Shown here: positions 1-5,474 of the stretch, in pieces | How the letters are laid out: each line of letters starts with the position of its first letter | Numbering within the stretch: the first letter of the stretch is position 1 | Assembly (NCBI GenBank): GCA_019120115.1 | Contig: DWVS01000385.1 | Span: forward strand, 1 to 7,008 | Reading direction: 5' to 3' | DNA length: 7,008 bases | From: Eisenbergiella intestinigallinarum | GTDB lineage: Bacteria > Bacillota > Clostridia > Lachnospirales > Lachnospiraceae | Position numbers and translations under genes: made by a program | Notes under the pieces: model-generated | The model's input: only the letters and a program-made list of their open reading frames with translations | What the model was told of the DNA's origin: nothing | The model's database searches: none

Positions 1-903
1 TGACAGACTGCCATGATGCACCCTGGCAAAATCCTTTCCGCCGAGCTGATTCACATAAAAGGCAAGCTTCTCCGCATATCTCCTGCCTTCCACAAAAGCG
101 AGGGTACTCCTGTTTTCCAGGCAGTGCCGGTAAACCAGTTCTGCAAGCTCCTCCCACACCGGGTCTCTCTGCCACCTGTCCGCATCCGTAAAGGGACTTT
201 CCACCACCAGCTTCACCTGCTTCTGCATGGGCGGCGCCGCGATTTCGGCTCCTTCCGACGCAAGATAACGGGCCGCCTCCTCCAGCGGCTCAATGGTGGC
301 GGACAGGCCGATCCGCTGAAGCGGCGTCCCGCAAAGCCTGTCAAGCCTTGCCAGGGAAAGCATCAGATGGGCGCCCCGCTTCGTGTCGATCACCGCATGC
401 AGTTCATCCAGAATGACCGCCTTCACCGTGCGAAGAAGCCCTCTGCCTCCTGCGGATGTGAGCATCAGATACAGCGATTCCGGCGTGGTGATGAGAATGT
501 GGGGCGGACGTTTCAGCATCCGCTGCCGATCCTTCTGCGGCGTATCTCCCGTGCGCACGGCCACCCGGATCCGCTCCGTTCCTCCAAGCCCCGCAAGAGG
601 CCGCTTCAGATTCTCCCGGATATCCGACGCCAGAGATTTCAGGGGTGATACATAGATCACATGCAGCTCATCGGACAGCGCATCCTCCTCCGCAAGACCC
701 ATGAGCCGGTCCAGAAAGACCAGAAAGGCCGCCAGCGTCTTTCCCGTTCCCGTAGGCGCGCTCACCAGCGTATGCCTGCCCGCTGCAATGAGCGGCCAGG
801 CTTCCTTCTGCACCCTGGTAGGCTGCCCCATCTCCTGTAAAAACCACTGTCCGGTTTCCTCCCGGAATATCTCCCATCCTCTGCTTCTCTTCATTTCCAT
901 CAT
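1..903 (-). CDS. Lhr-type DEAD/DEAH-box helicase, N-terminal part (runs off left edge)
   Basis: This is a superfamily 2 ATP-dependent nucleic-acid helicase; 301 residues are visible and the gene continues past the left edge. In order I see the Q-motif-like PTRVQ (28-32), Walker A APTGTGKT (49-56), motif Ia YVSPLKSLASD (84-94), TTPESLYLML (139-148), the Walker B/DExH box DELH (166-169) and motif III LSAT (200-203). The second RecA domain then begins with STLAFVEGRRYAEKL and RVHHGSLS. The DELH box, the PLKSLASD segment and HHGSLS are typical of the Lhr (large helicase-related) group rather than of RNA DEAD-box proteins. Family members act in DNA repair or RNA handling; substrate and full length cannot be judged here. 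The start is the ATG at 903, overlapping the dus stop as ATGA; the next codon is also ATG, so 900 is an alternative. No strong ribosome site is visible, which fits translational coupling to dus. Confidence 0.9.
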   Translation of the reverse strand, partial: MMEMKRSRGWEIFREETGQWFLQEMGQPTRVQKEAWPLIAAGRHTLVSAPTGTGKTLAAFLVFLDRLMGLAEEDALSDELHVIYVSPLKSLASDIRENLKRPLAGLGGTERIRVAVRTGDTPQKDRQRMLKRPPHILITTPESLYLMLTSAGGRGLLRTVKAVILDELHAVIDTKRGAHLMLSLARLDRLCGTPLQRIGLSATIEPLEEAARYLASEGAEIAAPPMQKQVKLVVESPFTDADRWQRDPVWEELAELVYRHCLENRSTLAFVEGRRYAEKLAFYVNQLGGKDFARVHHGSLS

Positions 904-1853
904 CCAAGCATTCTTAAAAGATTTCTGACCGCCGCCCGGTATTCGGAAAGGCTCTGCGCCTTGCGGATCTTCTTCCGTTCCGTCCCGCCCTCGGGGAACA
1001 GCCTTCCCAGATAGAACCACAGCTCTTTCAGCTTGAAAAGCACATCCCGCTCCCCGGAAAGCACCTCTCCATAATCCGCAGCAAGCCGGTCCAGAAAGTC
1101 TCCCAGCTCTTTTCCGGAAAGGGCTTCGCCGCCCTTAAGCTGCCGGATCAGGGACGGATCCGCCACCGCGCCCCTCCCCAGCATCACCCTGTCCACCTGG
1201 GGAAAACGCTCCTGAAAGCGGGCCACATCCTCCACCGTGAACAGATCTCCGTTATACACCACCGGAAAGGGACATCCGGACAAAGCCCGTTCAAAAGCAT
1301 CCCAGTCCGGCCGGTTCGCATAATAGTCCTCCCGCACCCGCGGATGAATGATCAGCTCCTTCAGCGGATAACGCCGGTACATCTCCATGAGCGGAAGAAA
1401 TTCCTCCGCTTCCTCCATCCCGAGCCGGGTTTTGATGGAAATTTCCATTCGGCTCTCCCCATCTGCGGGAGCCGGGAAAGCGGAGAAAATTTCCTCCAGA
1501 AACGCCTCCAGCAGCCGCGGCTGACCCAGGAAACCGGCTCCCTTTCCCTTGGAAACCACCGTGCCGGAAGGGCAGCCCAGATTCAGATTCACCTCATGAT
1601 AGCCGTATTCCAGAAGCTTCTCTGCCGCCCGGATGAAATCCTCTGCCCGGTTGGTGAGGATCTGGGGCACCAGAACCATTCCCTCATTGTTTTCCAGCAG
1701 GATATCCCTCACTTCCCTGGCATTGAATGTCTTCTTCGGCCGCGGGGCGAGAAAGGGGGAAAAATATTTGTCAAAGGCAGGAAACAGCGCATGCTGGGCG
1801 CGCCTGTAAATATAACCTGTAATCCCCTCCATCGGGGCGAGATAATACTGCAT
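900..1853 (-). CDS. dus: tRNA-dihydrouridine synthase family protein
   Basis: This 317-residue FMN-dependent enzyme should reduce uridines in tRNA to dihydrouridine using NAD(P)H in the cytoplasm. The fold is a TIM barrel followed by a helical tail. Visible hallmarks are the N-terminal LAPMEGIT (5-12), the catalytic cysteine Cys94 in NLNLGCPSG, SIKTRLG (139-145) with the flavin-contacting Lys141, IIHPR (168-172) with a conserved His, YNGD (200-203), and GRG (226-228) for the FMN phosphate. It is close to the usual Dus length. The sequence is not clearly DusA, B or C, so the target uridine is not assigned. An upstream TTG at 1874 is in frame, but the ATG at 1853 has a GGGAGA ribosome site 7 nt away and begins directly with the conserved MQYYLAPMEG. 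It follows apbE by 64 nt and overlaps the helicase start, so it may be the middle gene of an operon. The gap to apbE holds a bulged CAG/CTG hairpin without a T-run, probably not a full terminator. Confidence 0.92.
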   Translation of the reverse strand: MQYYLAPMEGITGYIYRRAQHALFPAFDKYFSPFLAPRPKKTFNAREVRDILLENNEGMVLVPQILTNRAEDFIRAAEKLLEYGYHEVNLNLGCPSGTVVSKGKGAGFLGQPRLLEAFLEEIFSAFPAPADGESRMEISIKTRLGMEEAEEFLPLMEMYRRYPLKELIIHPRVREDYYANRPDWDAFERALSGCPFPVVYNGDLFTVEDVARFQERFPQVDRVMLGRGAVADPSLIRQLKGGEALSGKELGDFLDRLAADYGEVLSGERDVLFKLKELWFYLGRLFPEGGTERKKIRKAQSLSEYRAAVRNLLRMLG

Positions 1854-1860
1854 TCTTCCA

Positions 1861-1866
1861 TCTCCC
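1861..1866 (-). promoter_or_regulatory. Ribosome binding site of dus
   Basis: GGGAGA on the minus strand lies 7 nt before the ATG at 1853. It decides between that ATG and the in-frame TTG at 1874, which has no comparable site. Confidence 0.7.
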
Positions 1867-1917
1867 TGAATCAAAACTTTTTCCGGCAGCAGCTTTATCT
1901 GCCTGCTGATGAAAACC

Positions 1918-2985
1918 TTAACGGGAAATCACCCGGATTTCTTCCGTCCGTCCTTCACTGAGCGTAAAATGGTCGGCCACCCCTTCTGTGATCAGAATCT
2001 CTCCCTCTTCCGTCACCAGGATCATCTCAAAGTCTCCGTTTTCCCTCCAGTATTCCTCCGCCTTCTGCGGCCCCATCACAAAAAGCGCCGTGGAAAGGGC
2101 GTCTCCCATCCGGCCCTGCGGACAGATGATCGTAACGGACAAAAGGCCGCTTTTCGCCGGATATCCGGTTTCCGGATCCAGAATGTGCCAGTAGACGTTT
2201 CCATCCTCGTCCTCAAAATAATTTTCATATCCCCCGGAGGTCACCACAGCCTGGTCGCTGACCCGAAGCACCCCCAGTGTGCCGTCCTCCCAGGGGCTTC
2301 GCAGGCCCACTCTCCAGTCGGTCCCGTCCGGCCTGCTTCCCACCGCCTGAATATTTCCTCCCAGGCTGAGGATGGCGCATTCGATCCCCCGGGCCCGGAC
2401 CGCCTCCGCCGCAAGGTCGCCTGCATAGCCCTTTCCCACCGCGCCCAGGTCCAGTTCCATCCCTTCCGGCACCGTCAGAAGCGTTCCGTCCAGCGTGATT
2501 TTCTCATGGCCCACATCCTCCAGCAGCGCGTCGATTTCTTCCTGAGAAGGCACCTGTTTCGTGTCCGTGGTAAAGCCCCAGGCCCGCAGCACCGGGTAGA
2601 TGGTGGGCTCCAGCGCTCCGTCCGTTTTCTCTGCCATCTCAAGCGCAAAGGAAACCAGCTCCGCCGTCTCTTCGCTGACGTTCACCGGTTCTCCCCCGCT
2701 GTGGTTGGCCTGATAGATCTCACTTTCCTCATCCGTCACGGACCACAGCGCTTCCACTTCCTCCACACGTGCACGCGCGTCCGCAAGGGCATCCTCCGCC
2801 TGCTCTCCATAGGCAGTGAAAGTCATATAGGTGTTCATGGCAAAAAAGCTGTTTTCCGCCTCCTGCGCCTCAAGATTTGTGCGGCCGCAGCCGGAAAGCG
2901 CCGTAAGAAGAAGCAGAAGCACCGCCAGGAACTGCCGGGTTCTGCGACGCTTCCCGTTTCGATTTTGATTTTGTAATCTTTTCAT
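1918..2985 (-). CDS. apbE: FAD:protein FMN transferase (ApbE), lipoprotein
   Basis: ApbE uses FAD and a divalent metal to attach FMN covalently to Ser/Thr of extracytoplasmic flavoproteins, such as Rnf/Nqr subunits or FMN-binding-domain proteins. The 355-residue product starts with a basic N-terminus (many Lys/Arg, 2-17), a hydrophobic stretch (19-30) and the lipobox LSGC, so Cys33 should be lipidated and the enzyme anchored outside the membrane. Family signatures follow: MNTYMTFTAYG (50-60), DLGAVGKGYAGD (179-190), SLGGNI (207-212), TSGGYENYF (249-257), HILDPETGYP (267-276) and the metal-site DALSTA (295-300). All core motifs are intact and the length is normal. The start is uncertain: ATGs at 2991 and 2985 are both in frame; I prefer 2985 because a weak GGAA sits 5 nt upstream, whereas at 2991 it would be too close. 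No flavinylation target or Rnf gene is in the window. A sigma-A-like promoter precedes it. Confidence 0.95.
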   Translation of the reverse strand: MKRLQNQNRNGKRRRTRQFLAVLLLLLTALSGCGRTNLEAQEAENSFFAMNTYMTFTAYGEQAEDALADARARVEEVEALWSVTDEESEIYQANHSGGEPVNVSEETAELVSFALEMAEKTDGALEPTIYPVLRAWGFTTDTKQVPSQEEIDALLEDVGHEKITLDGTLLTVPEGMELDLGAVGKGYAGDLAAEAVRARGIECAILSLGGNIQAVGSRPDGTDWRVGLRSPWEDGTLGVLRVSDQAVVTSGGYENYFEDEDGNVYWHILDPETGYPAKSGLLSVTIICPQGRMGDALSTALFVMGPQKAEEYWRENGDFEMILVTEEGEILITEGVADHFTLSEGRTEEIRVISR

Positions 2986-3032
2986 ACGCATTCCATAAAA
3001 GTAAATCCGTGGTAACAATCCTCAATGGATTC

Positions 3033-3061
3033 ATTGTAACGGAAACGGTGACAAAACACAA
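3033..3061 (-). promoter_or_regulatory. Predicted sigma-A promoter of apbE (-35/-10)
   Basis: On the minus strand TTGTGT (3056-3061) is followed after exactly 17 nt by TACAAT (3033-3038), a fair match to the TTGACA/TATAAT consensus. It lies about 48 nt upstream of the chosen apbE start, in the 118-nt gap after the DUF4317-family gene. The -10 region overlaps a small dyad, CAATG-GATT-CATTG (3023-3036), that could be an operator; that part is speculative. Confidence 0.5.
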
Positions 3062-3103
3062 CCGCCATATCCGGCCAGCGGAATGATCCGTTTTTTTCTC
3101 CGC

Positions 3104-3727
3104 TCACCCGTTCAGCAGCCACTCCTTCAGCTCACGGTGCTCCCGTTCCGGCCTGCTTTCAAAGAGGTTGATGTACTCCCTCTCGCCGTACCGGTTCCGG
3201 AAGGCCGGATAGAGAAAGCCAAATTCCGGCTGGCCCGGTTCGTATTCCCCGGAAAGAGGGCTGAGCATACAGATCATGTATTCATAGACCTCCTCCGAGC
3301 CCTCCAGCCATTCCCCGTCCGTACCCTTCACCGGCACATCATAGCGCCCGTGGAAGAAAAAGCAGGCGTAGGGATAACCGGGATGATATTTTTCTCCCAG
3401 CACCTCATAGAAAATATCCAGCAGCGCATCGTTCTTCAGTCCGGACTCCTTGATTCCGTCCAGAAGCTGCCAGACGCCCCCGGGCTTTCTGGCCGCTTCC
3501 GGAATCCGGTACTCCTTCAGCTGCTCATTCGTCCGCGAAATCAGGATTTCTTTGGCCAGGCCCAGATTTCTGGTCCGTTCGGCCGCAGACAGCCGCAGGA
3601 AATTCTTATTGAACGTGCCGTCCACATAGCCTTCTTCGTCCAGGTAGGCTCCCGCGATCTGTCCGATGGAGGCGCGGGACGGCGTCATGCGTCTGGTCAG
3701 TTCCAGCATATCTTCTCTTCGTATCAT
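3104..3727 (-). CDS. DUF4317-family protein, short (N-terminal-half) form
   Basis: The product is 207 residues and of unknown function. I recognise the family from its N-terminal layout (MIRREDMLELTRRM then SIGQIAGAYLD), a central FHGRYDVPVKGTDGEW followed by SEEVYEYMICMLSPLSG, and EFGFLYPAFRNR near the end. There is no signal peptide or membrane segment, so it is probably cytoplasmic. From memory, most DUF4317 proteins are about 400 residues; this one stops (TGA at 3104-3106) shortly after the FLYPAF segment, so it has only the first half. The downstream 118 nt do not encode the missing half, so it is either a natural short version or an old truncation. The start is uncertain: ATG 3769 would add 14 residues not typical of the family, while ATG 3727 matches the family N-terminus but has no ordinary ribosome site; a hairpin precedes it. 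It is divergent from the ucpA-like gene. Confidence 0.75.
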   Translation of the reverse strand: MIRREDMLELTRRMTPSRASIGQIAGAYLDEEGYVDGTFNKNFLRLSAAERTRNLGLAKEILISRTNEQLKEYRIPEAARKPGGVWQLLDGIKESGLKNDALLDIFYEVLGEKYHPGYPYACFFFHGRYDVPVKGTDGEWLEGSEEVYEYMICMLSPLSGEYEPGQPEFGFLYPAFRNRYGEREYINLFESRPEREHRELKEWLLNG

Positions 3728-3737
3728 AAGTTTAACC

Positions 3738-3757
3738 GGCAGAGCATACGCTCTGCC
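3738..3757 (-). repeat. Perfect 8-bp hairpin in the leader of the DUF4317-family gene
   Basis: GGCAGAGC and GCTCTGCC form a perfect stem around a 4-nt loop. On the minus-strand transcript it sits 10 nt before the preferred ATG (3727) and directly after a Shine-Dalgarno-like AGGAAG (3758-3763). There is no T-run, so it is not a terminator. It may control translation, or bring the upstream purine stretch close to the start codon; that is inference. Confidence 0.5.
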
Positions 3758-3776
3758 CTTCCTTTCCATTCTTTTT

Positions 3777-3789
3777 CAGGGAATCCCTG
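3777..3789. promoter_or_regulatory. Operator-like palindrome near the predicted start of the DUF4317 transcript
   Basis: CAGGGA-A-TCCCTG is a perfect 13-bp palindrome with a single central base. It falls at about +1 to +13 relative to the minus-strand TATAAT at 3798-3803, where a repressor would block transcription. Only the symmetry is seen; the binding protein is unknown. Confidence 0.35.
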
Positions 3790-3797
3790 TCTTTCCC

Positions 3798-3826
3798 ATT
3801 ATACATGGAAAACCTGTTTTCATGGA
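3798..3826 (-). promoter_or_regulatory. Predicted promoter of the DUF4317-family gene with a dyad in its spacer
   Basis: The minus strand has a perfect -10 TATAAT (3798-3803). The best -35 is a weak TTCCAT about 18 nt upstream (near 3822-3827). The spacer contains the inverted repeat GAAAAC-CT-GTTTTC (3808-3821), and the 8-mer CATGGAAA is repeated directly at 3804-3811 and 3821-3828. A dyad in the spacer is the position used by MerR-type and some other regulators, but no regulator gene is present here. Confidence 0.45.
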
Positions 3827-3871
3827 AATATATTTTGATGAAAAATACTGGTGCCGCGTTTTTATCTACCG

Positions 3872-3877
3872 TATAAT
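3872..3877 (+). promoter_or_regulatory. Predicted -10 box of the ucpA-like gene
   Basis: A perfect TATAAT lies 70 nt before the ATG at 3948. No good -35 hexamer is seen at 16-18 nt, which suggests an activator or a weak promoter. A perfect 10-bp palindrome, ACGGTACCGT (3909-3918), lies in the predicted leader between this box and the ribosome site and could be an operator. Confidence 0.45.
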
Positions 3878-3947
3878 GGAAGCATGCACCAACTTTATCA
3901 TGAGAACAACGGTACCGTATGCCTGTACCGGGAAAAGGAGAAGGAGT

Positions 3948-4742
3948 ATGGAAAGAAAACTGGAAGGGAAAGTTGCCATCATTACGGGAGCTTCCAAGGG
4001 AATCGGGGAAGGTATCGCAAAGACCTTCGTCCGCTACGGGGCAAAAGTGGTTCTTGCCGCACGCGGGGAAAAGGTGCTTGCGCTCGCTGAGGCGCTTCGT
4101 TCAGAAGGGTATGAAGCCACCGGCGTTCAGACGGACGTATCCAACGAAGCGAGCGTGGAAAAGCTCGTACAGACCGCCGTTTCCACCTATGGGGCGGTGG
4201 ACATCCTGGTCAATAATGCGGGGATCTGCACGCTGGAGGATTTTGACGCGCCCTCCAACGCCATCCGGGACCGCCACATTGACATCAACATCAAAGGCGT
4301 GTGGAACGCAACCAAGGCTGTGCTTCCCATCATGAAGGCCAAAAGAGACGGCCGGATCGTGGTCATGAGCTCCGTTACCGGATATATGGTGGCCGATCCC
4401 GGAGAAGCGGCCTATGCCATGACCAAAGCCGCGCTGATCGGTTTCACCCGCGCCATGGCACGGGAAACCGCCGACTTCAACATCCGTGTCAACGCGATCT
4501 GTCCGGGCTATGTGCGCACGCCTCTCGTGGAGGGGATGGCACAGCAGTCCGACCCGGAATGTCCGGAACGGGCCATTCAGGCCATTGCGGATGCGGTACC
4601 CTTAAAGCGGCTGGCAAGGCCGGAAGAAATCGGAGAGCTTGCCGCATTCCTGGCAAGCGATGAATCCAGCTACATCACGGGAACGCAGGTGGTCATCGAC
4701 GGCGGAAGCACCCTGCCGGAAACCTCCTCCATGGGTCAGTGA
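3948..4742 (+). CDS. ucpA: UcpA-like short-chain dehydrogenase/reductase (SDR)
   Basis: This 264-residue classical SDR is expected to be a cytoplasmic NAD(P)-dependent oxidoreductase of an unidentified alcohol or carbonyl substrate. Motifs: nucleotide-binding TGASKGIG (13-20), NNAG (89-92), and the catalytic residues Asn114, Ser142, Tyr156 and Lys160 (YAMTK). Compared from memory with E. coli UcpA (263 residues), long blocks are nearly identical, including HIDINIKGVWN, MSSVTG, VADPGE, NAICPGYVRTP, ELAAFLASDESSY and the tail IDGGSTLPET. UcpA has been linked to furfural tolerance in E. coli, but its natural substrate is uncertain. After the second beta strand this protein has AAR (Arg39), where I recall Asp in E. 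coli UcpA, which suggests NADP(H) preference. The start is ATG 3948, with AAGGAG (3935-3940) 7 nt upstream; a second AAGGAG at 3941-3946 is too close to use. The open frame extends upstream to 3666 but covers the promoter region. It is flanked by a promoter and a terminator, so it is probably monocistronic. Confidence 0.9.
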   Translation: MERKLEGKVAIITGASKGIGEGIAKTFVRYGAKVVLAARGEKVLALAEALRSEGYEATGVQTDVSNEASVEKLVQTAVSTYGAVDILVNNAGICTLEDFDAPSNAIRDRHIDINIKGVWNATKAVLPIMKAKRDGRIVVMSSVTGYMVADPGEAAYAMTKAALIGFTRAMARETADFNIRVNAICPGYVRTPLVEGMAQQSDPECPERAIQAIADAVPLKRLARPEEIGELAAFLASDESSYITGTQVVIDGGSTLPETSSMGQ

Positions 4743-4744
4743 GC

Positions 4745-4789
4745 AAAGAACCGGGAAGGCGCATTTTCCGCGTCCTCCCGGTTCTTTTT
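4745..4789 (+). terminator. Strong rho-independent terminator, probably bidirectional
   Basis: A perfect 12-bp stem (AAAGAACCGGGA, 4745-4756, with TCCCGGTTCTTT, 4776-4787) extends inward through GG/CC and CGC/GCG pairs with one bulge, and the right arm ends in a run of five T. It starts 2 nt after the ucpA stop. The left arm supplies a shorter T-stretch on the minus strand, so it probably also ends the convergent kinase-like transcript, whose stop is 11 nt beyond it. Confidence 0.93.
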
Positions 4790-4799
4790 CCAAGTCAGA

Positions 4800-5423
4800 T
4801 CAGGGTTCTTCTCTCATCCTGCGGCAGAGTATTTCCGCTATGGTTTCCAGCTTCAGGGAAGCGGTGTTGAACATGTAGTCGTACCGGCTGCAGTCGTCCC
4901 ACTCTCTGCCCGTATAATATTTGCAGTAGCTGCGTCTCTCCCTGTCGATGCGGCGCCGTTTTCTTGCCGCCTCGTCACCGGGAATATTTTCCATCCGCAT
5001 CATGCGGCGGATACGCCATTCCTTTGGCGCATAGAGAAAAACGGCAAGAACATCCTCTCTTTCTCGGAGCGCATAATCCGCCAGGCGTCCGACAAATACA
5101 CAGGGACCTTTTTCCGCCAGACTGCGGATGGTGTTTTCCTGGATGGTATACAGGGTTTTCTGATTGAAAACCGTATCCGCCTCCAGCGCCTCCCGCTCCT
5201 TTGAAGGAAGAAATTCGATCAGCCTGTTCGCCTGAAAATTATCCATCCGCTCGTCAGCCACCCGCAGAACGTTTTCCCGAATTCCCGTTCCTCTGGATAT
5301 TTCAGACAGAATCTCATGGTTATACAGCGGAATTCCCAGCTTTTCGGAAAGAAGAAGGCCGAGCTCGCTGCCTCCTGCTCCGTACTGGCGGCTGATTGTT
5401 ATGACATGAATCTTCTTCTCCAT
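4800..5423 (-). CDS. Cytidylate-kinase-like family protein (Cytidylate_kin2 type)
   Basis: The 207-residue product belongs to the P-loop nucleoside-kinase-like family annotated as cytidylate kinase-like (PF13189). It opens with ITISRQYGAGGSELG (8-22), the family's variant phosphate-binding loop, followed by LSEKLGIPLYNHEIL. A late block DRERRSYCKYYTGREW, then YDYMFNTASL, matches the family's typical arginine-rich lid and Asn-Thr motif. True cytidylate kinase (Cmk) makes CDP from CMP, but members of this side family are mostly untested, so the substrate is left open. The start is ATG 5423, with AAAGGAG 4 nt upstream; an in-frame ATG at 5471, just after the preceding stop, lacks a ribosome site and would add a low-complexity Arg-rich stretch. 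It lies 51 nt downstream of the FAD oxidoreductase on the same strand with no terminator between, so the two are probably co-transcribed, ending at the shared terminator. Confidence 0.87.
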   Translation of the reverse strand: MEKKIHVITISRQYGAGGSELGLLLSEKLGIPLYNHEILSEISRGTGIRENVLRVADERMDNFQANRLIEFLPSKEREALEADTVFNQKTLYTIQENTIRSLAEKGPCVFVGRLADYALREREDVLAVFLYAPKEWRIRRMMRMENIPGDEAARKRRRIDRERRSYCKYYTGREWDDCSRYDYMFNTASLKLETIAEILCRRMREEP

Positions 5424-5427
5424 CCGG

Positions 5428-5434
5428 CTCCTTT
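5428..5434 (-). promoter_or_regulatory. Ribosome binding site of the cytidylate-kinase-like gene
   Basis: AAAGGAG on the minus strand, 4 nt before the ATG at 5423. It supports this start over the ATG at 5471. Confidence 0.7.
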
Positions 5435-5474
5435 CCCGGCTCCGCCGTCTTCCTTCGTCGAAACGGGTCATCTG

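Noticed and set aside
13..648. Long plus-strand open frame opposite the helicase
   Set aside because: It is antisense to clear helicase motifs, has an Arg/Pro/His-rich composition typical of the reverse of GC-rich coding DNA, and lacks a ribosome site.
1889..1912. CAG/CTG hairpin between apbE and dus
   Set aside because: The stem is short and bulged with no T-run on the transcribed strand, so it is not called as a terminator.
1909..2976. 355-codon plus-strand open frame opposite apbE
   Set aside because: The minus strand carries every ApbE motif; the plus-strand translation has no recognisable domain and is His/Arg/Pro rich.
3078..3098. Small CGGA-ATGA-TCCG hairpin followed by seven T on the plus strand
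   Set aside because: It looks like a terminator, but the stem is only 4 bp and no plus-strand gene precedes it.
3666..3947. N-terminal extension of the ucpA-like protein
   Set aside because: It would overlap the divergent gene and the promoter region; the ATG at 3948 has a strong ribosome site and the family length.
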